Positions 16,886 through 24,849 of a stretch of 60,969 nucleotides of DNA are shown piece by piece. The notes under the pieces were generated by a model that saw only the letters and a program-made list of their open reading frames with translations, was not told where the DNA came from and did no database searches. How positions within the stretch are numbered: the stretch's first letter is position 1; each line of letters starts with the position of its first letter. A program made the translations under genes and the position numbers. The stretch is from the NCBI RefSeq assembly GCF_014655955.1, contig NZ_BNBO01000054.1, positions 1 to 60,969 on the forward strand, read 5' to 3'. The stretch is from Kitasatospora indigofera. GTDB taxonomy: Bacteria; Actinomycetota; Actinomycetes; Streptomycetales; Streptomycetaceae.

Positions 16886-17291
16886 ACGGCATGCTCCTCC
16901 CGGCCCGCGGGGTGCGGCCCTGGAGGGTGGTACCCGAGCAGGACGCCGCTCATTCGCAGATGCGGCCGTGGAATGATTCCACCAGCCGCAAAGACAAGGC
17001 ATACGACTTCTTCATCCTCGCAGATGCGGTTAGGTGTCGGACGGGGACCGGACCAGGCCGGCCGCCCTTCACGCCCGGCAGGCCGCCACTCGGCACCCCG
17101 GCCGCTCCGGCGAGCGGAGCAGGAGCGCAATGGGACGGGCGACTGGTTCCAAGCACCGCCCGAGGGGGCCCCGCCTGGAGGATCGACCAAGGCGGATTCC
17201 GCTTCTCAGCCTTGCATTTACGATGCTTGTGCGCACTTCGCGCTTGCACTTGCAAGGTGGAGTCCGGCGCGGAGCACAAGGAGCGAAGAGC
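16886..17291. other. Divergent intergenic region (Mo-protein / PucR) with repeats
   Basis: 406 bp, noticeably less GC-rich than its neighbours. It contains a perfect 13-bp palindrome TGGAAT-G-ATTCCA (16969-16981), a 12-bp direct repeat TCGCAGATGCGG at 16954-16965 and 17018-17029, and a CTTGCAAG palindrome (17249-17256) 36 bp before the PucR start. These are candidate binding sites for PucR or another regulator. A TACGAT at 17219-17224 may be a -10. I see no gene here. Confidence 0.5.
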
Positions 17292-18842
17292 ATGATCGTC
17301 GGAGACCTGCTGCACCTGGACGACCTGGACATCCGGCTGGCCTGGGGCACGCCCCAACTCCTGGCCCGCCAGATCACCGGCGTGACCTCCACCGACCTCC
17401 AGGACCCGGCCCGGTACCTGCAGCCCGGCGAGCTGGTCCTGACCGGCCTGGTCTGGTGGCAGCCGGAGGACGGCTCGGCGGCGCTGCGCTTCGCCACCGC
17501 CCTGCGCAGCGCCCGGGTCGCCGCCCTGATGGCCGGCGAGGGCACCCACGGCGCGGTGCCCGCGGGCCTCGCCGAGGCCTGCCGCACCCACGGCATCCCG
17601 CTGCTCGCCGTCCCGGCCGGCACCAGCTTCCGTGCCGTGACCGACCGGGTCTACCTGCGGCTCTGGGGCGGGCTGCAGGCGGGTGTGCAGGACGCGGCCG
17701 CGATCCCCGAGGCAGCCCGCCGGGAGCTGGCCGGCCTGATCGACTCCGGCGCGCGGGCCGCCGAGGTGCTGGCGCACGCGGTCAGCCGGCTCGGCGTGCC
17801 CGAGTGCTCGGTCAGCACCACCGGCGGGCGGGTCATCGCCGAACTGCCCCCGACCGCCGCCGCAGCACCGCCGGCCGGCCGGGCCACCGGCACCAGCACC
17901 AGCACCAGCACCAGCACCAATCCTGTCTCCGACCCTGGCACCGGCACCGCGCTGCCGGTCGGCCCGCAGGAGAACTCCCCCTTCGACGGCTGGCTGCTGC
18001 ACGGCGGCCCCGCGGCCGAGGGGGCGGCCACCCCGATGCTGCGCGGCCTCGCCGACCTGCTCGCCCCGCTCGCCGCCCGCGCCCACGCCGAAGCGGCCGC
18101 GCGGCGCCAGGCGGCCGGCCGGCTGCTGGGCCTGCTGGCGGGCGACGGCCCGGCCGACCTCGCCGAGGCCCTCGCCGCCTGCGGTCTGCCCGCCGAGGGC
18201 CCACTGGTCACCGTGGCGGCCCGGATCGACGGCGGGCCGGACGACTGGGCGGCGCACGCCCTCGCCGAGGCGCTGCACCCGCTGGGCGTCCCGTTCGCCG
18301 CCGGCACCGACCCGGCCGGCCGCACCGCCGCCCTGGTCGCCGCGCCCGCCGCCCGGGTGGCGGAGCGGCTGCGCCGGGCCCGGCCCGCGCTGCAGGCCCG
18401 GCTGACCGGCAGGCGCAGCCTGCGCGCCGGCGTCGGCCCGGCGTCGGCGGCGGCCGCCGGGCCGCTGCGCGCCGCCCTGGTCCAGGCCCGGTACGTGCTG
18501 GCCGGGGCCGCCGGGCCGGTCGGCAGCACGGCCGAACTGGACTCGCTGGCCGGCCTGCTGCGCGGGATACCGCCCGAGGTGACGGCCGCCTTCCACACCC
18601 GGCTGCTCGCCCCGCTGGCCACGCACGACCGGGAGAACGCCGTCTCCCTGCTCGGCACCCTCACGGTCTTCCTGGACCACGACGGCTCCTGGGCCCGGAC
18701 GGCCGAGTCGCTGCACATCCACGTCAACACCGTGCACTACCGGATCCGCCGGATCGAGGAGCTGACCGGCCGCAACCTGGCCAGGCTCCAGGACCGCCTG
18801 GACCTGCGGGCCGCCCTGCTCTGCGCACCGGCCGGGCGCTGA
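17292..18842 (+). CDS. PucR-family transcriptional regulator, 516 aa
   Basis: The N-terminal PucR ligand domain (GDLLHLDDLDIRLAWG, DLQDPARYLQPGELVLTGL) and a C-terminal PucR helix-turn-helix (AESLHIHVNTVHYRIRRIEE, then LTGRNL) are both present, so the protein is full length. AAGGAG lies 8 nt before the ATG. A Gly-Thr-Ser-Thr run near residue 200 comes from an ACCAGC microsatellite (about 17888-17920), a likely length-variable linker. PucR regulators control purine, amine or GABA catabolism. The next gene (saccharopine-reductase-like) starts 65 bp downstream with its own -10-like element. Confidence 0.9.
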   Translation: MIVGDLLHLDDLDIRLAWGTPQLLARQITGVTSTDLQDPARYLQPGELVLTGLVWWQPEDGSAALRFATALRSARVAALMAGEGTHGAVPAGLAEACRTHGIPLLAVPAGTSFRAVTDRVYLRLWGGLQAGVQDAAAIPEAARRELAGLIDSGARAAEVLAHAVSRLGVPECSVSTTGGRVIAELPPTAAAAPPAGRATGTSTSTSTSTNPVSDPGTGTALPVGPQENSPFDGWLLHGGPAAEGAATPMLRGLADLLAPLAARAHAEAAARRQAAGRLLGLLAGDGPADLAEALAACGLPAEGPLVTVAARIDGGPDDWAAHALAEALHPLGVPFAAGTDPAGRTAALVAAPAARVAERLRRARPALQARLTGRRSLRAGVGPASAAAAGPLRAALVQARYVLAGAAGPVGSTAELDSLAGLLRGIPPEVTAAFHTRLLAPLATHDRENAVSLLGTLTVFLDHDGSWARTAESLHIHVNTVHYRIRRIEELTGRNLARLQDRLDLRAALLCAPAGR

Positions 18843-18907
18843 CCGGGGCGCACGGCGCCCGGTACGGGCTCTGGACGCCCCCGATTACCCATGAGTAAGG
18901 TTCCGGC

Positions 18908-20083
18908 ATGCCTACCGGCCGCAGCTACGACATCGTCCTGTTCGGCGCCACCGGGTTCACCGGCGAACTCACCGCCGAGTACCTCGCGCGGCACGCGCCC
19001 GCCGGCACCCGCTGGGCCCTGGCCGGGCGCAGCCCCGCGAAACTGGCCGCCGTCCGGGACCGGCTGGCCGCCGTCGATCCCGCGCTCGCCGGGCTGGACC
19101 TGCTGACGGCGGACGCCTCCGACCCGGCCGCGCTGCGGAAGGTCGCCGAGGCGGCCCGGGTGGTGGTCAGCACGGTGGGACCGTACCTGCAGCACGGCGA
19201 CCCGCTGGTCGGCGCCTGCGCCGCGGCCGGCACGGACTACCTGGACCTCAGCGGCGAACCGGAGTTCGTCGACCGCAGCTACCTGCGCCACCACGCCACG
19301 GCGGTGGCCAGCGGCGCCCGCCTGGTGCACTGCTGCGGCTTCGACTCCGTCCCGTACGACCTCGGGGTCCGGTTCACCGTCGAGCAGCTGCCGGAGGGCG
19401 TGCCGGTCACCGTTCAGGGGTTCGTGAGCGCCTCCGCGACCTTCTCCGGCGGCACCTTCCACTCGGCGCTCACCGTGCTCTCCCGGCTGCGCGCGGGCGC
19501 GCGGGCGGCCGAGGCTCGCCACCGGGCGGAGCCCGGGCCGGCCGGCCGCCGGGTGCGCGGCCTGCCCGGCCGGCCCCGGCGGGAGCGGAGGATCGGCGCC
19601 TGGGCCCTGCCCGCCCCCACCATCGACCCGCAGATCGTGCTGCGCTCGGCCCGCGCACTGGAGCGCTACGGCCCGGACTTCCGGTACGGCCACCATCTGG
19701 CGGTCCGCCGGCTTCCGGCCGCGGCCGGGCTGGTGGGCGGGGTGGGCGCGCTGCTGGTGCTGGCCCAGATCCCGCCCGTCCGGGAGTGGCTGCTGGGCCG
19801 CCGGCGGCCGGGCGAGGGGCCCTCGGCCGAGAAGCGGGCGAAGTCCTGGTTCCGGGTGGTCTTCCTCGGCGAGGGCGGCGGGCGTCGGGTGGTCACCGAG
19901 GTCTCGGGCGGCGACCCGGGGTACGGCGAGACGGCGAAGATGCTCGCGGAGGCGGCGCTCTGCCTGGCGTTCGACCGGCTCCCGGACACCGCCGGCCAGG
20001 TCACCACGGCCGTGGCGATGGGCGAGGCGCTGACCGGGCGGCTGGTCGCGGCCGGCATCGGGTTCACGGTCCTGGAGAGCTGA
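18908..20083 (+). CDS. Saccharopine dehydrogenase NADP-binding family protein (trans-acting enoyl reductase type), 391 aa
   Basis: The N-terminal Rossmann motif is LFGATGFTGE (about 13-21), followed by ALAGRSPAKL and the VVSTVGPYLQHGDPLVGACA stretch. The CCGFDSVPYDLG motif is characteristic of the mycobacterial trans-acting enoyl reductase (Rv2449c/Rv2953-like) branch rather than true saccharopine reductases. A single membrane-like helix is near residue 280. No ribosome site; TAAGGT ends 6 nt before the ATG, suggesting a leaderless message. Likely an NAD(P)H-dependent reductase in lipid metabolism; the PlsC gene next to it (convergent) is consistent but not proof. Confidence 0.85.
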   Translation: MPTGRSYDIVLFGATGFTGELTAEYLARHAPAGTRWALAGRSPAKLAAVRDRLAAVDPALAGLDLLTADASDPAALRKVAEAARVVVSTVGPYLQHGDPLVGACAAAGTDYLDLSGEPEFVDRSYLRHHATAVASGARLVHCCGFDSVPYDLGVRFTVEQLPEGVPVTVQGFVSASATFSGGTFHSALTVLSRLRAGARAAEARHRAEPGPAGRRVRGLPGRPRRERRIGAWALPAPTIDPQIVLRSARALERYGPDFRYGHHLAVRRLPAAAGLVGGVGALLVLAQIPPVREWLLGRRRPGEGPSAEKRAKSWFRVVFLGEGGGRRVVTEVSGGDPGYGETAKMLAEAALCLAFDRLPDTAGQVTTAVAMGEALTGRLVAAGIGFTVLES

Positions 20084-20139
20084 CGGGGCCGGCGCGGGTG
20101 CGCGGCGGCGGGTGCGCTCGGCGGCCGGCCCGTCGGCGG

Positions 20140-20790
20140 TCAGCCCCGGCGGGCCGCCAGGTGGCCGGCCGCCGTCCGCCAGGCATCGGTCACGGCCGCG
20201 TGGGCCCGGGCGGTGGCGGCCTCGACATCGCCGCCGAGCACCAGCGGCGCCCCGACGTGGACGTGCACGCCGGGGCGGCGCAGCGGCGCGGTGAACAGGC
20301 CCGTGACCTGCTTGGCCGTGGACCCGGAGCTGATCCGCCGGGCGCCGGCCTGCCCGAGCGGGACGACCGGTGCGCCGTCGGCGGCGAGCCGGGCCAGGCC
20401 GGTGCGGAACGGGCCGGGCGCGCTGTCGGCGGCGTCCACCCGGCGCGGGAGCCGGCCCTCGGCGTAGATCACCACCACCCGGCCGGCGGCCAGCGCGGCG
20501 GCCGCGGCCTCCAGTGCCTCCGCGGCCCGCTCGGTGCCGCGGTGCACGGGTATGTGGCCCTCGCGGACCAGTGCGCCGCGCAGCACCGGGATCCGCCACA
20601 GCCCGGCCGTGGCCAGCACGACCGGCTCGACGCCGAGGCGGCGGACGGCGGCGAGCACGACGCCCGGGTCGACCAGCGAGGAGTGGTTGGGCGCGACGAT
20701 GCTGCCGGGGGCCAGCACCGCGGCCTCGTCCGTGGTCACGGTGAACCGGCCGAGGGCCGGGACGACGGCGCGGGCGACGGCGCTCAGCAT
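20140..20790 (-). CDS. 1-acyl-glycerol-3-phosphate acyltransferase (PlsC-like), 216 aa
   Basis: The HX4D catalytic motif is NHSSLVDP (His36, Asp41). The second conserved block is YAEGRLPRR (family EG.R) and the third is the APVVPLGQAGARR strand. These enzymes transfer an acyl chain to lysophosphatidate or a related acceptor at the inner membrane face. The start at 20790 has GAGGACC 4 nt upstream. The Ser-Ser in NHSS (rather than N-H-Q-S) is a common variant. It converges on the saccharopine-reductase-like gene. Confidence 0.87.
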   Translation of the reverse strand: MLSAVARAVVPALGRFTVTTDEAAVLAPGSIVAPNHSSLVDPGVVLAAVRRLGVEPVVLATAGLWRIPVLRGALVREGHIPVHRGTERAAEALEAAAAALAAGRVVVIYAEGRLPRRVDAADSAPGPFRTGLARLAADGAPVVPLGQAGARRISSGSTAKQVTGLFTAPLRRPGVHVHVGAPLVLGGDVEAATARAHAAVTDAWRTAAGHLAARRG

Positions 20791-20959
20791 GGGTGGTCCT
20801 CGGGGTCGGGATCGGGTGCCGCGCGGCCGGGGCGGCCGCCGCCCGCCCATTGTGGCGGTGGCGAGGCCCGGCAGGCCTGAGTCCGGGTACTCAGCGTGGT
20901 ACTCACCCCGGCCGGCCGGGTCCGCGGCGGCGTCCGCGCGGGGGAAGCGGGCCGGACGG

Positions 20960-21427
20960 TCAGGCGCGCTCGTCCGCCCGCAGGCGCCGGCTGACCTCGC
21001 CGAGGCCGTCGGCGAGGACGGCGAGCTGCTCCCGGCTGAGGACGTCGATGAGCAGCTCGCGCACCATCGCGAGATGGCCGGGCGCCGCGTTGCGGACGGC
21101 CTCCCGGCCCTGCTCGGTGAGGTCGGCGAAGATGCCGCGGACGTCGCTGGGGCAGGAGCGGCGGCTCACCAGCCCGGCCTTCTCCAGCTGGGTGACCTGG
21201 TAGGTGAGCCCGCTCTTGGAGGTGATCAGCCGGTCCGCCAGCTCGGTCATCCGCAGCGAGCCCTCGGGGGCGGCGGAGAGGTGGACCAGGATCTCGTACT
21301 GGGTGTGGGAGAGCCCTGAATCGTCCTTGAGCTGCCGCTCCAGGCGCCGGTTGAGGAGGTTGCTGGCGGCCACGAAGCCCCGCCAGGCGGCCATCTCGTC
21401 CTGGTCCAGCCAGCGCGGTTCGTCCAT
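20960..21427 (-). CDS. MarR-family regulator, 155 aa
   Basis: A winged helix is visible: GLSHTQYEILVHLSAAPEG, then the recognition unit LADRLITSKSGLTYQVTQLE and the wing RRSCPSDVRGIFADLTEQG. One Cys in the wing (SCPSD) could be a redox switch. It diverges from the DODA-type dioxygenase across 128 bp that carries two 14-bp palindromes, a strong sign that it controls that enzyme and itself. MarR proteins in this setting usually sense phenols, catechols or quinones. Confidence 0.88.
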   Translation of the reverse strand: MDEPRWLDQDEMAAWRGFVAASNLLNRRLERQLKDDSGLSHTQYEILVHLSAAPEGSLRMTELADRLITSKSGLTYQVTQLEKAGLVSRRSCPSDVRGIFADLTEQGREAVRNAAPGHLAMVRELLIDVLSREQLAVLADGLGEVSRRLRADERA

Positions 21428-21447
21428 GGGGGAATCGTACTCCCGTT

Positions 21448-21500
21448 GTTCGAATTCGAACCAAGGTGTACTCTCGACGTGTCGAGGTTCAAATTTGAAC
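21448..21500. promoter_or_regulatory. Twin 14-bp MarR operators GTTCRAATTYGAAC
   Basis: GTTCGAATTCGAAC (21448-21461) and GTTCAAATTTGAAC (21487-21500) are both perfect palindromes with centres 39 bp apart. A further inverted repeat CTCGAC-GT-GTCGAG (21473-21486) fills the gap between them. The sites are AT-rich and lie exactly between the MarR gene and the dioxygenase, so one probably blocks each promoter. Confidence 0.8.
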
Positions 21501-21555
21501 TACCCTGTGGCGAAGCACCCCGAACCACCGGCGGAACCACCCGAGGAAGGCCCCG

Positions 21556-22338
21556 ATGAGCACCGCAGCCCCCGAGCGCATGCCAGCCCTCTACCTCTCG
21601 CACGGCGCGCCGCCGCTCGCCGACGACCCGGTCTGGCCCGGGCAGCTCGCCGCCTGGTCCGCCGGGCTGCCGCGCCCCAAGGCCATCCTGATGATCTCCG
21701 CCCACTGGGAGGAGGCGCCGCTCGCCCTCGGCGCCACCACCACCGTGCCGCTGGTCTACGACTTCTGGGGCTTCCCCGAGCACTACTACCGGGTGCAGTA
21801 CGGCGCCCCGGGAGCGCCCGAACTCGCCGAGAGCGTGCGCAAACTGCTGCGCGCCCCCGGCACGCCGGTCCAGGACATCCCCGACCGCGGCCTCGACCAC
21901 GGCGCGTACGTCCCGCTGGTGGAGATGTTCCCCGAGGCCGACATCCCCGTCCTCCAGGTCTCGATGCCGACGCTCGACCCGCAGCGGCTGCTGGAGATCG
22001 GCCGCCGGCTCGCCCCGCTGCGCGACGAGGGCGTGCTGATCGTCGGCAGCGGCTTCTTCACCCACAACCTGCGCGCCATCAGCCCCGACGGCACGGTGCC
22101 GTCCGTGATGGCCGAGTTCGACGACTGGGGCCGGCGCGCCCTGGAGGCCCGGGACCTCGACGCGCTGCTCGACTTCGAGCGCAAGGCCCCGGCCGGGCGT
22201 CTCGCCCACCCCCGCACCGAGCACTTCGCGCCGCTCTTCGTGACCCTGGGCGCCGGGGAGGCCGACCTCGACACCCAGCGCAGCGTGATCGACGGCTTCT
22301 GGATGGGCCTGGCCAAGCGCTCCGTCCAGCTCGGCTGA
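21556..22338 (+). CDS. DODA/YgiD-type extradiol ring-cleavage dioxygenase, 260 aa
   Basis: Class III extradiol dioxygenase of the 4,5-DOPA dioxygenase family. The metal-site histidines lie in LYLSHGAPP (His16) and ISAHWEE (His50). The catalytic-type histidine is in GLDHGAYVPL, and GSGFFTHNLR and HPRTEHFAPLFVTLGAG complete the family pattern. It opens catechol-type rings, with DOPA as the reference substrate. GAGGAAGG lies 5-6 nt before the ATG. It is divergent from MarR with paired operators, so it is presumably induced by aromatic or quinone stress. Confidence 0.9.
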   Translation: MSTAAPERMPALYLSHGAPPLADDPVWPGQLAAWSAGLPRPKAILMISAHWEEAPLALGATTTVPLVYDFWGFPEHYYRVQYGAPGAPELAESVRKLLRAPGTPVQDIPDRGLDHGAYVPLVEMFPEADIPVLQVSMPTLDPQRLLEIGRRLAPLRDEGVLIVGSGFFTHNLRAISPDGTVPSVMAEFDDWGRRALEARDLDALLDFERKAPAGRLAHPRTEHFAPLFVTLGAGEADLDTQRSVIDGFWMGLAKRSVQLG

Positions 22339-22371
22339 GGCCCGGGCGCGCGTCACCCCCGGTCTCCGCCC

Positions 22372-22403
22372 CGGCCCCCGCCGCACCGTTGCGCCGGGGG
22401 CCG
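22372..22403 (+). terminator. 9-bp-stem hairpin after the dioxygenase
   Basis: Positions 22372-22380 pair with 22395-22403 around a 14-nt loop, 34 bp after the stop. The downstream gene appears to have its own start signal. Confidence 0.45.
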
Positions 22404-22424
22404 CCCGGCTGTCAGGGTCGGGGC

Positions 22425-23039
22425 ATGCGCGCGATGGACGAACGGGACGTCGGCCGGGCGGTGGCCGAGCTGCTGGCGGTGCTCGGACCGCACACGGCGG
22501 GGCCCCGCTGGCACACCCCGGCCGGCACCCTGGAGTGGACCTGCCGGGAGACCGCCGTCCACGTGGCGCACGACCTGCTCGGGTACGCCGGGCAGCTGGC
22601 CGGCCGCCCGGACACCGGCTACCTGCCGTTCGACCTCACCGTCCCCGCCACGGCAACACCCGCCGAGGTGCTCCAGGTGGTCGCCGCCTGCGGCGGGCTG
22701 CTGCGATCCGCCCTCGCGACCGCCGCCCCCGGCACCCTGGCCTGGCACCACGGGCCCTGCGACCCGGCCGGGTTCGCCGCGATGGGCGTCGCGGAGGTGC
22801 TCCTGCACACCTACGACATCACCCGGGGCCTCGGCCTGCCGTGGCTGCCGCCGGCCGCGCCCTGCGCGGCGGTGCTGGCACGCCTGTTCCCGGGCGCGCC
22901 GGCGGGCGACCCGGTCCAGGTCCTGCTCTGGTCGACCGGCCGGGCCGGACTCGACGGGCGCCCCCGGCTCACTTCGTGGAGCTGGCAGGCGGCCGTCGGC
23001 CGGACGCCGGACCGGACGGAGGCTCAGCACCGGCCCTGA
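22425..23039 (+). CDS. Maleylpyruvate isomerase family mycothiol-dependent protein, 204 aa
   Basis: A DinB-like four-helix bundle with the family's LEWTCRETAVHVAHDLLGYA helix and GVAEVLLHTYDITRGLG helix. The histidines in these (VHVAHD, LLHTYD) would bind the metal that activates mycothiol. The family includes maleylpyruvate isomerase and mycothiol transferases. It follows the ring-cleaving dioxygenase, which makes a role in aromatic breakdown attractive but unproven. No ribosome site: CAGGGT ends 6 nt before the ATG, suggesting a leaderless start. A second in-frame ATG lies three codons later. Confidence 0.82.
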   Translation: MRAMDERDVGRAVAELLAVLGPHTAGPRWHTPAGTLEWTCRETAVHVAHDLLGYAGQLAGRPDTGYLPFDLTVPATATPAEVLQVVAACGGLLRSALATAAPGTLAWHHGPCDPAGFAAMGVAEVLLHTYDITRGLGLPWLPPAAPCAAVLARLFPGAPAGDPVQVLLWSTGRAGLDGRPRLTSWSWQAAVGRTPDRTEAQHRP

Positions 23040-23075
23040 ACGGCGCCGGTGACGCTCCGACGGGCCGGGCCGGGG

Positions 23076-23447
23076 TCAGCCCCGCTCGGCCGCGCTGCAC
23101 TCGACGCAGAACTCGTTGCCCTCGGGGTCGGCCAGGGTCGCCCAGCCCAGGCCGTCCTCGCGCCGGTGGTCCGACACCAGGACGGCGCCGAGGGCCAGCA
23201 GCCGCTCGACCTCCTCGTCACGGGTGCGGTCCTGCGGCTGGATGTCCAGATGGACCCGGTTCTTGACCGTCTTCACGTCGGGCACGGTGACGAAGAGCAG
23301 CACCGCGCCCTCGGAGGCCACCAGGGCCTCGGGATCGCCGGGCTTGTCGTCCTCGTGCACCGAGGCACCCAGCACCTCCGCCCAGAAACTGCCGAGCCGG
23401 TAGGCGTCGGCGCAGTCGAAGGTCACGTGTCGCACAAGGGAAGCCAT
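23076..23447 (-). CDS. VOC (glyoxalase/bleomycin resistance) family protein, 123 aa
   Basis: One vicinal-oxygen-chelate unit: VRHVTFDCADAYRLGSFWAEVLG at the start (two parts), NRVHLDIQPQDRTRDEEVERL in the middle and LADPEGNEFCV at the end, the signature of this actinobacterial subgroup. Likely substrate-binding or resistance protein; no catalytic assignment possible. The ATG at 23447 is used here. A GTG two codons upstream (23453) has GGGGGA at better spacing and may be the real start. Confidence 0.82.
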   Translation of the reverse strand: MASLVRHVTFDCADAYRLGSFWAEVLGASVHEDDKPGDPEALVASEGAVLLFVTVPDVKTVKNRVHLDIQPQDRTRDEEVERLLALGAVLVSDHRREDGLGWATLADPEGNEFCVECSAAERG

Positions 23448-23540
23448 GTTCACCACTATCCCCCGGCCGGGCACGGCTGCCCATCGAATTTCCGGGACCT
23501 TCACCGACCCCGGCCGGCTCCTCCCGGGATCACCCCGGGA

Positions 23541-24128
23541 TCACCCCGGGACGGGACCTCCGGTGGCCCAGCGCAGGTGCAGGTGACCGTCCCTGGGGAA
23601 CGGCGGCACCGCGGGCAGCACCCGCTCGAAGCCGTAGCCGGCCTTCTCGGCGACCCGGCAGGACGCGGTGTTGTCCACCTGGTGCATCAGCTCCAGGTAC
23701 TCCAGCCCCTGGCCGGCGAAGGTCTCGAACACCCAGTCGGTCAGCACCTGCAAGGCCCTCGGGGCGACCCCCCGGCCGCGGGCGTGCGCGGCCGTCCAGT
23801 ACCCCACCTCGCCGGCCGGACCCGCCGGTTCGGGGCGTTTGAGGACCACGTTGCCCGCCACCCGGCCGCCGCCCGGCTCCTCCTCCACCACGGCGAAGCT
23901 CAGCCGTCCGCCGCCCTCCCAGCCCGTCCGCTGGGCCTCCACCCAGCGGACGGCCGCCCCGGCGTCCGGCACCCCCAGCCTGGTCCAGGCACGGAGCACG
24001 GGATCGCGGTACGCCTCGACCAGCGCGTCCGCGTCCGCGGTGGTCCACCTGCGGAGCAGCAGCGCCGGGCCGGCCGCGGTGGCCGCCGCCCGGAGTACCA
24101 CCTGCCTGGCAATCCCCCCTGTGGTCAT
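23541..24128 (-). CDS. GNAT-family N-acetyltransferase (RimJ/RimL-like), 195 aa
   Basis: Pattern of the RimJ/RimL branch: LLLRRWTTADADALVEAYRD, a GEVGYWTAAHARGRGVAPRA acetyl-CoA loop (G-R-G form) and the LELMHQVDNTASCRVAEKAGY end, with the diagnostic N-x-x-S-x-x-V-x-x-K-x-G-Y. The acceptor is unknown. Only 6 bp separate it from the truncated hemoglobin gene upstream, so the two form an operon. A short stem-like GATCACCCCGG repeat follows the stop at about 23528-23548. Confidence 0.87.
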   Translation of the reverse strand: MTTGGIARQVVLRAAATAAGPALLLRRWTTADADALVEAYRDPVLRAWTRLGVPDAGAAVRWVEAQRTGWEGGGRLSFAVVEEEPGGGRVAGNVVLKRPEPAGPAGEVGYWTAAHARGRGVAPRALQVLTDWVFETFAGQGLEYLELMHQVDNTASCRVAEKAGYGFERVLPAVPPFPRDGHLHLRWATGGPVPG

Positions 24129-24134
24129 CGCCGT

Positions 24135-24608
24135 TCAGCTCCCGCCCTGGAGGCCGTCCCAGCCCCAGCGCGGCGTGGGCCCGGGGTCGCCCAGGTCCTC
24201 GCCGACCGGTGCGGCCGAGACGTCCCGGGCGATCCTGGTTCCCCAGTCGAAGTACTCCAGCACCCGGCGGCGCAGCAGTTCGTCGTCCGGGAGCTCCTTC
24301 TGCACCGCGACGGTCATCAGCTCCATCCAGCGGACCCGCTGCCCCTCGGTGATGGACAGGCCCAGATGGGATCTCAGCAACGCCTGATGGCCGCCGAGTT
24401 CGGCGGTGAACCGGGCAGGCCCGCCGAAGATCTCGGCCAGCCAGACGGCGACGTGCTGGATGTGCGTGCGGGTGAAGTCCGCGAAGACGGGGGCGAGCAG
24501 CGGGTCGGCCAGCACGCCGTCGTAGAAGGTGTTGCTCAGGCGCCGGAGCGCCTCCAGCCCGCCGACGGCGTCGTACAGGCTCTCGCTCGGGTTCTGCTCC
24601 CCGGTCAT
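24135..24608 (-). CDS. Group II truncated hemoglobin (globin-like), 157 aa
   Basis: A 2-on-2 globin: SLYDAVGGLEALRRLSNTFY (Tyr29 at B10), PVFADF, IQHVAVWLAEIFGGP and HQALLRSHLGL with proximal His81, then Trp94 in RWMELM at G8. The G8 Trp with B10 Tyr is the group II (TrHbO-like) pattern. Such proteins bind O2, NO or peroxide in the cytoplasm. GGAGGG lies 4 nt before the ATG. The last 30 residues (DLGDPGPTPRWGWDGLQ) extend beyond the globin core. It is the first gene of an operon with a GNAT. Confidence 0.9.
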   Translation of the reverse strand: MTGEQNPSESLYDAVGGLEALRRLSNTFYDGVLADPLLAPVFADFTRTHIQHVAVWLAEIFGGPARFTAELGGHQALLRSHLGLSITEGQRVRWMELMTVAVQKELPDDELLRRRVLEYFDWGTRIARDVSAAPVGEDLGDPGPTPRWGWDGLQGGS

Positions 24609-24756
24609 CGGACCCTCCAAGGTCGGTGTTGCCCCCAGAATGCCCGCCGGCCGGCGCCGGACCGGGCATGTTCGCGGTCGGCTCACCGAGTGGAAGGCGG
24701 TGATCCTCTTGGGCGGCAACCGGCCCGCCCGGGCGGCCGTGGCCCGGCGGCCGCCC

Positions 24757-24810
24757 GGTGCGGGCGGTGCGGGCGGTGCGGGCGGGCGGGCGGGCGGGCG
24801 GGCGGGCGGC
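24757..24810. repeat. G-rich tandem repeats upstream of the SDR promoter
   Basis: Three copies of the 9-mer GGTGCGGGC (24757-24783) run into six copies of GGGC (24784-24807). The block ends at the base before the -35 of the SDR-MerR promoter. The run has more than four G-triplets in close order and could form a G-quadruplex; repeat number may vary between strains. Confidence 0.7.
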
Positions 24811-24841
24811 TTGACCTTGTCACCGGCGGCAGGGTTCCAAG
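24811..24841 (+). promoter_or_regulatory. MerR-type promoter with 19-bp spacer
   Basis: A consensus-like -35 TTGACC (24811-24816) and a weaker -10 TCCAAG (24836-24841) are separated by 19 bp, the hallmark spacing of MerR-controlled promoters. The spacer holds an imperfect inverted repeat ACCTTG...CAGGGT. Transcription would start within a base or two of the SDR ATG (24850), so the message should be leaderless. The MerR gene is the second gene of the same operon. Confidence 0.6.
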
Positions 24842-24849
24842 CTGCCGCC

